DNA of 39,625 nucleotides, taken from positions 1 through 39,625 of the forward strand of contig CAJMNP010000001.1 in the NCBI GenBank assembly GCA_905214895.1. Reading direction: 5' to 3'. Source of the DNA: an uncultured bacterium (GTDB taxonomy: Bacteria > Actinomycetota > Coriobacteriia > Coriobacteriales > Coriobacteriaceae). The notes beneath the pieces were generated by a model. The model ran no database searches and had not been told where the DNA came from. It was given only the letters and a program-made list of their open reading frames with translations. The translations under genes were made by a program, and so were the position numbers. Below are positions 33,232 through 39,625 of this stretch, one piece after another; within the stretch, counting starts at the first letter, position 1; every line of letters starts with the position of its first letter.

Positions 33232-36200
33232 AAACCAGGATGGGCCTTAGCCGTCAGATGAAGGGTCTCCCCTAATTTGAACGTATCGGTCGTAGGCTTC
33301 ACCACGGTCCCATTACACGTCACGGTACCGCCGAGCCACGAATCGGCCGTGACCATGACCTCGGGTTTTGAGTCGGTAAAGATCGCGGTATAGGTATCGC
33401 TCTTGGTGACCTTAACGACTAGCTCGGCAGATTCGTACTCCTTACCGGAGTCATCCTTCCAATGGTCAAAGCGGTAGCCGTCATTGGCCTTCGCCTTGAG
33501 CATCACCGTGTCGCCATATCCGCAGGTAACCGAAGATACCCCCGGGTGCCCCTCAATCTCAACCGTACCGCGCTCCACAAAGGTCTTCTTGGCCTTCGCC
33601 GTCACGGTATAGGTATTTTCCTCAAACACCGCGCGCACGGTGCATTCCACGTCCTCGGGATAGAACTCGAGATAGCTGGGGTCGGTACCCAAAAGCAGGT
33701 CCGTCTTGGCGTCGTACCAGCCCTTAAAGGTAAACTGTTTGCTCGCCTCCGCCGTGAGCTCAATGCTCAGCGTGGCAGGCTCGCCCTTCATGCAGTAGCC
33801 CTCACCGTGCACCATATATTTGCCCGCCATGGCCGCGGCCGGCTCAACGACAACGTCCACCTTGCAGGCACGCGTAAACTTCGCCTGGACCACGCAGTCG
33901 GTAATGGGCTCAAAGGTATACGAACGCTCGCTCGAAACCAGCGTCGACGTTGTATCCGAGCCACCATTGCTCAGATACCAACCGTCAAAGATATAGCCCT
34001 CGGATGGCGTAGCCTCCGCGGTCACGCGTTCACCCTCGGGGACCTCGAGAACCATGCCGGCAGTCTCGCCGCGCTTCAGCGTAACGGTGCCGCCCTCGAG
34101 CGGGTCAGCCTCGGCACGCACAGTATGCGCATCCCTGCCGTCCATTACAGCCTCAATTCGGGCATTCCCGTTAACGCGGTATTCGCAAACTTCCTGCTTG
34201 TTGGCAATCGTGATGCCCTGCGCATCGGTTTCGCGCCACTCTACAAACCGGTACGTTTTCTCTGGATTGTCGGGGCGCACCTTGGGCCGCATCGTAAACG
34301 TGAGAATGTCGCCATCCTTCGCGCGAACCTTGCCATCCACAACCGGCACGCCATCGCACAGCACCTCGGCGCTGTCGAAGGGATCGGTATTCACCAGGAT
34401 GGTCTTATCCGCCTTGCGGAAGCGTGCAACCAGATGGCGGTCGACCTCGGCCTTGAAGATATACGTACGCTCGGGCGAAACCTCGATGCCGTCCTCGAAC
34501 CATCCCACAAAGGCATAGTCGGGACCCTCGCTCGCGGTGACCATAGCCTGATCGCCACGCGTAATACTCTGCTTTACAGGGCTTGCGGTGCAGCCTGTCG
34601 AAAAATCGGCCTGAATGCCATCGGCTTCGGCAACCGCCGTAATCTCGACTTTTTTCTCGAAAACGGCCGTCATTTTTACGACCTCGGGCGTCAGGTCCGT
34701 GATCGTCATCGTCTTGAGAGGAGATGTCGAGACCTCGACGCCATTCTCTTTCCAACATACGAAGCGATAGCCTGGATTTGCGACAGCCTCGAGCGTGGCG
34801 ACCGTCCCCTCATAGTGGATACCGCCTCCGGTAACGACGCCGCCCACCTCGGGCTGCGCGGTGGCAATTATTTCGATCTTATGGTCGCCATGAGGCTTGG
34901 GCTTCTTGTGGTCGTCGATGATGTCCTTAATCTCCTTGAGCACCTTGGTGCCCACAGCGGCAACATCCTCGATGTTGTCGGCCATACCGATCTCAATCAC
35001 TGCATCGGCCGCGATGGGGTCGACGATCTCGCCCAAGCCATACATGGTAGCGAGAACGGCCGCAGCCGTAATCGCGGCGATGAGCGCGGCCTTAAGCGCC
35101 GCGAGTGACTCGTCGGGGTCAGTCGCCTCGCGGAAATGCGCGGTGTACTGCACATCTCCCTCGAGCACAAACGTGTAGGACGGACCATCGTCGCCGGTAA
35201 AGACAACGTTGCCGAGGGCATCGGTCGCGTAGTCAAACACATAGCCAGGCATTGGCACCGCCACGACCGTTACGCGCGACCCGATGCCGTACAGACCGGT
35301 GGAAAGGAACTGCCCGAGCGGCTGCCCGTTCTCATCGACCCCATCCACACTCAGCACAACGCTCGCCTGCGGAGCGCAGTATCGCGGAGTGATCTCAATC
35401 CTAGCGTCAGTCTTGTCCTCGGACACAATCGCGTCCGCCTTGTCCACCGTATAGGTAAAGTCGAGCTGATCGCTCGCGGCGTACGCATCATCGCCCTCGC
35501 CCAGATACCAGCCCAGGAACAGAGCGTTATCCGTGGCGGCGGAAAGCTCAACCGTCTCGCCGGCATTGCGATAGCAGTTTTGCGCGGTAACGCTCAGGTG
35601 CGCAAAGTCCTGCGACGAGTCGGTCGCCTGCGCATCGTTGGCATGCACCGCATAGTCCTTGAGCTTAAAGCGAGCCTCCAGGGACAGGCCCTTATCTGGC
35701 GTAAACGTGCAAACCGCTTCCTTGGAGATGTACTTGCCGGACTCGGTGTCATACCAGCCCTTAAACGTGATGTTGTCATTGAGCATCCCCAAAGCACCGG
35801 CATCGAGCGTGACCCCGGCACCTGCATCGATCGTCGTCGCGCCGGAAACATCGGGCAGCTCAACGCCGTCCATCAGTTTGTGTTCGCCTTTATCGATCGT
35901 TTGGGCATAGGAGATCTGGAACGACGTCGGCTCAGGCTTCTTAAGCTGTAGCGTGCCCTTGGTCTGGGTTTCAAAATGTGAATAGCCGTCGTCATACACG
36001 AGCTTTACGGGTTGTCCGTCCATCGACTCGTCGAAGACGTCGCCGTCACAGGGAGTTGCCGTTAGGTACTCACCCAGTTCTTCCTTTATGAGCGCCTCGT
36101 AGTCCCAAATCGATACCGAATGCGGGTAATCGAGCTCGACGCTCATGCCCTCGAGCGAAATGGTGTCCCCCGGCTCATAGGTCATGTTGCTGGGGTCGCA

Positions 36201-38669
36201 TGAGATCTCAACATTCTCGAGCACCTTGCCCACCGGGACGGGCAGGCAGCCGTTGCACCTCTCCCAAACAGCCTTGGGCTCTCCCTTGCTGTACTTTGGA
36301 ATCATCTTTGCGGGGACCATGACGGTCATGTTGTATTTGGGGAACGTGTCGGTGTTAATGAGCACCGCATGGTTGCACCCAAAGAACACGGTCTCGAGAT
36401 TGGTACTGCCAAACGCCTTTTCCGGCAACTCCTCGATCTTGGAGTTATATGGCAGCGTCAGCCCGCCGCTCAAGTCGGTGCCGTAGAAGCAGGTGTGGCC
36501 AAGCGTTTCGACCGTTGTGTTGCTCTCGAGCCCTGTGGTAGCAAGGTTCGAGCAGAACCTGAACGCGCAAACGCCAATCGATGTAATGGAGGCATTCTTG
36601 TCCAGGCCGGTATCGGTCAGAGCCTTGCAGCCTTCGTAGGCTCTGTCGGGAATCGATGTGAGGCCGACAACCTTGTCGAGCCCCGTGGACACCAGCCCAC
36701 TGTCGGCAAACGCGGCATAGCCCATCGAGCCAATGGTAGTAGTCTCGCTGATGTTCAGGCTCGTAAGCGACTTGCAGCCATAGAATGCCTCTTTCCCGAT
36801 GGTGCCGATGGTCATACCGGAAAGGCTGATATCGGTGAGATTCGGGCAGTTATAGAAGGCGTGCAATCCAATTTTAGAAATGGAGCTATTCTCAAAGCGC
36901 ACTGAACGCAGATTGGTAGAGTCGGCACAGAGCTGTGCGTCGACTTCATCCACCCCGTAATCGACAATCAAATTCGTTACCATTCGACCGTCGACGGAGT
37001 TCTCGCGCGGGCTGTTCTCATCGATTTCTACTGTAAGATTTCCGTTTGCGTCGCACGGATACAGATAGTAGTTGGGCATGAGCTTGGCATACTCGTAGGC
37101 CGCCTGCTGGAGGTTACCCTTGCTGTACGCGACAAGGCGCGTGTAGCCATCGTCGTACACGAGCTGTATAGGTTCTCCGTCCATCGACTCGTCGAAGACA
37201 TCACCATCGCGGGGGGTCGCCGTAAGGTATTCGCCGAGTTCTTCCTTTATGAGCGCTTCGTAGTCGCTATCCATCGTCGAATGAGGATATTGAAATGTGA
37301 CACTCATGCCCTCGAGCGAGATCTTTTCCCCCGGCTGATAGGCCATCTTGTCGGGATCACGCGAGATCTCAATCTTTTGGAGCATCTTGCCTACGGGGAC
37401 GGGCAGGCTACCATTGCAACTCTCCCAAACCTCTTTGGGGCGACCGCTTGCGTATTGCGAAACCATCTTGGCAGGGACCATGACAGTCATGTTTTGCTTG
37501 GGGAACGTGGTGGAATTAATGAGCACCACATGGTCGCATCCAAAGTACACAGTTTCAAGCTTAGAGCCATAGAACGCACGACCCGGCAGTTCCTCGATCT
37601 TGGAATAAAGGGGCAGCGTCAGCCCGCCGCTCATATTGGTCCCGGAGAAACAACCTTCGCGGAGCGTCTTGATCGTCGTATTGTTCTCGAGTCCCGTCGT
37701 CGCAAGGCGAGAGCAGTTTTTGAACGCATTAACGCCGATTGATGTGATAGATGTGTTCCCTCCCAGACCGGTATCGGTCAGAGCGCTGCAGCCATTATAA
37801 GCGTTCTCAGGAATCGAACTGAGACCAACGACCTTGTCGAGACCCGTAGATCGCAGCCCGCTCCAGGCAAACGCGGCATCGCCCATAGAGCCGATGGTAG
37901 CAACGTCATTAATGTTCAGGCTCGTAAGCGATCCGCACCCAGAAAACGCCTCTGTTCCGATGCCCCCAATGGTCATGCCGGAAAAACTGATATCGGCGAG
38001 ATTCGAGCAACCAGAAAAGGCGTGTAGTCCAATTGAAGAAATAGAGCTGTTCTCAAAACGTACCGAGCGCAGACTGGAGGAGTACTCACAAATATATCCG
38101 GGGACCCCATCCACTCCGTAATCAACGATCAGGTTGGTCACCAATTTACCATCGACAGAGTTCTCATACGGGTCGTTTCCATCGATCTCTACCGTAACGT
38201 TTCCGCTTGCATCACACGGATACACATAGTCGTTCGGCATAAGCTTGGCATACTCATAGACCGTTGGGTCCTCATACACGAGGGAATCGACTTCGCTGTC
38301 ATCGGACGAGGGTTCCGCCGTAGCAGCCAAGCTCTTTGCAGCATCGGAGTTGGTCGCGGAGCTCGAAAGGTCTTGGGCCAAGCTCGACGTGGAAGTGCTG
38401 GTATCCGAGCTGGACGATTCGTCCTGAGCGTTATTCGTTTGGTCGGAAGTTGTGGATGAGCTGCCCTCGCTCGAAGACGACGCGTTATCGACCGCATCGA
38501 CATCAGCGTCAGAGCTCGAGTCGGTCTCTTGGGCCTCGCTCTCGACGGCGACCGCCCCGGCATCATCGGCATAGGCCGCGCGGGGCGCAAGGGGTATCGA
38601 GGTCACGACCATCGCAACCGAAAGATAGACAACCAAAAACCTATAGAGGGCAGCAGTGATCCTGTTCAT
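33198..38669 (-). CDS. giant surface protein, N-terminal fragment with signal peptide and BspA-like leucine-rich repeats
   Basis: This 1,823-codon frame starts with a signal peptide (MNRITAALYRFLVVYLSVAM, cleavage probably after A34 in AAYA-DD), then an acidic Ser-rich linker to about residue 130. Two BspA/LRR_5-type leucine-rich blocks follow as a 387-residue tandem duplication (141-527 and 528-914), each closed by an Ig-like segment (LVYDDGY). InlB-type repeats (GWYDTESGKYISK, GWYLGEGDD and others) fill the rest. A hydrophobic stretch near residue 1190 (AALKAALIAAITAAAVLATM) is odd for an exported protein. The frame shifts in A5 at 33230-33234 and ends 12 codons later. GGAAGG lies 5 nt before the ATG. 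Confidence 0.88.
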   Translation of the reverse strand: MNRITAALYRFLVVYLSVAMVVTSIPLAPRAAYADDAGAVAVESEAQETDSSSDADVDAVDNASSSSEGSSSTTSDQTNNAQDESSSSDTSTSTSSLAQDLSSSATNSDAAKSLAATAEPSSDDSEVDSLVYEDPTVYEYAKLMPNDYVYPCDASGNVTVEIDGNDPYENSVDGKLVTNLIVDYGVDGVPGYICEYSSSLRSVRFENSSISSIGLHAFSGCSNLADISFSGMTIGGIGTEAFSGCGSLTSLNINDVATIGSMGDAAFAWSGLRSTGLDKVVGLSSIPENAYNGCSALTDTGLGGNTSITSIGVNAFKNCSRLATTGLENNTTIKTLREGCFSGTNMSGGLTLPLYSKIEELPGRAFYGSKLETVYFGCDHVVLINSTTFPKQNMTVMVPAKMVSQYASGRPKEVWESCNGSLPVPVGKMLQKIEISRDPDKMAYQPGEKISLEGMSVTFQYPHSTMDSDYEALIKEELGEYLTATPRDGDVFDESMDGEPIQLVYDDGYTRLVAYSKGNLQQAAYEYAKLMPNYYLYPCDANGNLTVEIDENSPRENSVDGRMVTNLIVDYGVDEVDAQLCADSTNLRSVRFENSSISKIGLHAFYNCPNLTDISLSGMTIGTIGKEAFYGCKSLTSLNISETTTIGSMGYAAFADSGLVSTGLDKVVGLTSIPDRAYEGCKALTDTGLDKNASITSIGVCAFRFCSNLATTGLESNTTVETLGHTCFYGTDLSGGLTLPYNSKIEELPEKAFGSTNLETVFFGCNHAVLINTDTFPKYNMTVMVPAKMIPKYSKGEPKAVWERCNGCLPVPVGKVLENVEISCDPSNMTYEPGDTISLEGMSVELDYPHSVSIWDYEALIKEELGEYLTATPCDGDVFDESMDGQPVKLVYDDGYSHFETQTKGTLQLKKPEPTSFQISYAQTIDKGEHKLMDGVELPDVSGATTIDAGAGVTLDAGALGMLNDNITFKGWYDTESGKYISKEAVCTFTPDKGLSLEARFKLKDYAVHANDAQATDSSQDFAHLSVTAQNCYRNAGETVELSAATDNALFLGWYLGEGDDAYAASDQLDFTYTVDKADAIVSEDKTDARIEITPRYCAPQASVVLSVDGVDENGQPLGQFLSTGLYGIGSRVTVVAVPMPGYVFDYATDALGNVVFTGDDGPSYTFVLEGDVQYTAHFREATDPDESLAALKAALIAAITAAAVLATMYGLGEIVDPIAADAVIEIGMADNIEDVAAVGTKVLKEIKDIIDDHKKPKPHGDHKIEIIATAQPEVGGVVTGGGIHYEGTVATLEAVANPGYRFVCWKENGVEVSTSPLKTMTITDLTPEVVKMTAVFEKKVEITAVAEADGIQADFSTGCTASPVKQSITRGDQAMVTASEGPDYAFVGWFEDGIEVSPERTYIFKAEVDRHLVARFRKADKTILVNTDPFDSAEVLCDGVPVVDGKVRAKDGDILTFTMRPKVRPDNPEKTYRFVEWRETDAQGITIANKQEVCEYRVNGNARIEAVMDGRDAHTVRAEADPLEGGTVTLKRGETAGMVLEVPEGERVTAEATPSEGYIFDGWYLSNGGSDTTSTLVSSERSYTFEPITDCVVQAKFTRACKVDVVVEPAAAMAGKYMVHGEGYCMKGEPATLSIELTAEASKQFTFKGWYDAKTDLLLGTDPSYLEFYPEDVECTVRAVFEENTYTVTAKAKKTFVERGTVEIEGHPGVSSVTCGYGDTVMLKAKANDGYRFDHWKDDSGKEYESAELVVKVTKSDTYTAIFTDSKPEVMVTADSWLGGTVTCNGTVVKPTTDTFKLGETLHLTAKAHPGFCSGVGTSMVA
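35928..38249 (-). repeat. tandem duplication of the leucine-rich block (2 x 1,161 bp)
   Basis: Units 37089-38249 and 35928-37088 both start EYAKLMPN and end after LVYDDGY. They share long matching stretches such as SVRFENSSIS, SGMTIG, TGLDKVVGL and EALIKEELGEYLTAT. Differences are scattered, so the duplication is not very recent. Repeat-associated recombination could change the number of units. Confidence 0.88.
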
Positions 38670-38673
38670 AGGA

Positions 38674-38758
38674 ACCTTCCCGCAATTCGCAAAGATACAG
38701 AGTCCCAGTGTGGGCCATCATTTCACATTACCCTGTATAAGCGACAATGCGGGAAGGT
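38674..38758 (-). promoter_or_regulatory. inverted repeat able to sequester the giant gene's ribosome binding site
   Basis: TGCGGGAAGGT (minus strand, 38674-38684) contains the Shine-Dalgarno sequence of the giant gene and is perfectly complementary to ACCTTCCCGCA (38748-38758) 63 nt upstream. If both are in the mRNA, pairing would hide the ribosome site. A two-site operator is the alternative. Confidence 0.5.
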
Positions 38759-38795
38759 AGCGTAAACGGTTTATCTAAGGGCGCAAAAGGTTGGT

Positions 38796-39625
38796 CTAAT
38801 CGCAGCTCAAATCGCGCAGAGCCTCAATCGCCATGTTGACTTCCTCGGCCGTGTTGAAGTAACCAAACGAGAACCGAACCACGCCCTGGCGCTCGGTTCC
38901 CAGCGCGCGGTGCATGAGCGGAGCACAATGGGCGCCGGGGCGCGTCGCAATTCCCCACCCTTGCATGAGCGCGTCCGAGATCTCGGCAGAGTCGATATCG
39001 CCCACGTTGAGTGAGACGATCGCCGAGCGCGCGGGTTGGTCAAACGCACCGTAGAGCGCAATGCCGGGGATTTCGCGAACACCGGCGAGAAAGCGATCGG
39101 CCAGGGCGCGTTCGTGAGTCGCAATCGCTTCAACCCCACCCTGAGCCTCGATAAAATCAAGGCCTGCGGAAAGGCCCGCTATGCCGTGACCGTTGAGTGT
39201 ACCGGCCTCCAGGCGCGTGGGCCACTCCATGGGCTGCAATGCATCGAAGCTGTGCACGCCCGTGCCGCCCATGGCCCAGGGCGCCACGTCGACGCCCTCC
39301 GCCACGGCCAGGCCGCCGGTGCCTTGAGGTCCCATGAGCCCCTTGTGGCCGGTAAAGCACACGACGTCAAGTCCCATGGCATCCATGTCAATCTTCGCCG
39401 TGCCGGCAGACTGCGAAGCATCGACGATCACAAGCGCGCCGGCCGCATGCGCGATGGCAGCCACGCGCGAAACGTCGACCGCGTTGCCGGTCACATTGGA
39501 GGCGTGCGTCATCACCACAGCACGCGTGCCCGGCGTGACCAACCGCTCGAGCTCGTCGTAGTCGAGCACGCCGTTCGCGTCGCAGCCCGCATGCTCAACG
39601 GTCACGCCCTGCTCTGCCGCCAGGC
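38796..39625 (-). CDS. cysteine desulfurase family PLP enzyme (class V aminotransferase), 5' end outside the window
   Basis: The C-terminal ~276 residues are present and the frame stays open to the window edge, starting in-frame with LAAEQGVTVEHAG. It shows SNVTGNAVDV, VDASQSAG, the PLP lysine in FTGHKGLMGPQGTGGL, GTGVHSF and RLEAGTLNGHGIAGL. The likely catalytic cysteine is in RPGAHCAPLMHRALGT. The pattern resembles the cysteine desulfurase subfamily often found near selenium genes (TIGR01977-like). It could release sulfur from cysteine or selenium from selenocysteine; sequence alone does not decide. The stop lies 126 nt from the giant gene start, and no terminator is seen between them. A GTG at 39605 is not the true start. 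Confidence 0.88.
   Translation of the reverse strand, partial: LAAEQGVTVEHAGCDANGVLDYDELERLVTPGTRAVVMTHASNVTGNAVDVSRVAAIAHAAGALVIVDASQSAGTAKIDMDAMGLDVVCFTGHKGLMGPQGTGGLAVAEGVDVAPWAMGGTGVHSFDALQPMEWPTRLEAGTLNGHGIAGLSAGLDFIEAQGGVEAIATHERALADRFLAGVREIPGIALYGAFDQPARSAIVSLNVGDIDSAEISDALMQGWGIATRPGAHCAPLMHRALGTERQGVVRFSFGYFNTAEEVNMAIEALRDLSCD
38802..38829 (-). repeat. 3' end of the desulfurase gene, right copy of a 28-bp direct repeat
   Basis: This is the functional partner of 25715-25742; it encodes IEALRDLSCD and lies at the end of the desulfurase gene. The two copies bracket the 13-kb surface-protein locus in direct orientation, sharing the block AAATCGCGCA and 23 of 28 bases in all. Confidence 0.55.

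Larger units (their letters stand above)
25763..38669 (-). pseudogene. reconstructed single giant cell-wall surface protein gene, split by two 1-nt frameshifts
   Basis: Three consecutive minus-strand frames join end to end as one gene. Restoring one base in the A-run at 33230-33234 (reads FWGWYVNG in the next frame) and one in the T-run at 29595-29598 (reads AEFSITKAS) gives about 4,302 codons. The total of 12,907 nt plus two is divisible by three. Domain order is signal peptide, Ser/Asp-rich linker, two leucine-rich blocks, InlB-type repeats, three large Ig/MBG modules, DP-rich linkers, LADTG, membrane segment, RRRR tail. Either these are sequencing errors in an intact adhesin gene, or the gene is truly broken. 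The fragments are described separately below. Confidence 0.8.

Overview
The window looks like a chromosome segment from a high-GC, anaerobic, gut-type actinobacterium of the class Coriobacteriia, most likely Collinsella or a close relative. This is an inference from gene content: a selenocysteine formate hydrogenlyase, a LADTG-type sortase signal on a BspA-like giant surface protein, and AbiEi/DUF559-like proteins. There is no rRNA or marker gene here to prove it. Almost everything is on the minus strand; only the small block at 21.7-23.8 kb is on the plus strand.

Region 1 (21.3 kb down to 1, minus strand) is a formate/hydrogen and selenium block. In transcription order it holds hydN-like polyferredoxin, fdhF with an in-frame UGA at codon 140, hyfA-B-C-D-E-F-G-H-I, a HycH/HyfJ maturation factor, a HycI-type endopeptidase and a FocA/FocB formate channel, followed by a clear terminator. 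The hyfA-J plus foc order matches the E. coli hydrogenase-4 operon. The cluster should encode a membrane-bound group 4 [NiFe] formate hydrogenlyase (FHL-2 type). It continues with an orphan molybdopterin oxidoreductase and then selA, selB and the 5' part of selC (tRNA-Sec, cut by the window start). Together these supply the Sec machinery that fdhF needs. HypA-F, SelD and a regulator are not in the window.

Region 2 (21.3-24.2 kb) has a 428-nt divergent intergenic region rich in inverted repeats, a RelB/DinJ-like antitoxin overlapping a PIN-domain toxin, and an AbiEi/DUF559-like protein. Two copies of a 65-bp palindrome flank the AbiEi-like gene; a third copy lies between selB and selC. A tRNA-Pro/tRNA-Gly pair follows, with a recognisable promoter and terminator.

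Region 3 (24.3-38.7 kb, minus) contains a BrnQ-type branched-chain amino acid transporter and a 12.9-kb locus. The latter reads as one giant cell-wall-anchored surface protein of about 4,300 residues. It has a signal peptide, a tandemly duplicated leucine-rich-repeat block, many InlB-type repeats, three large Ig/MBG modules, DP-rich linkers, a LADTG sorting signal, a transmembrane segment and an RRRR tail. Two single-base losses in short homopolymers split it into three open frames. A terminator follows it.

Region 4 (38.8 kb to the end, minus) is a cysteine desulfurase-like PLP enzyme cut by the window edge. A diverged copy of its last codons appears just beyond the far end of the giant gene, which suggests the surface-protein locus was inserted at, or duplicated from, this gene's 3' end.
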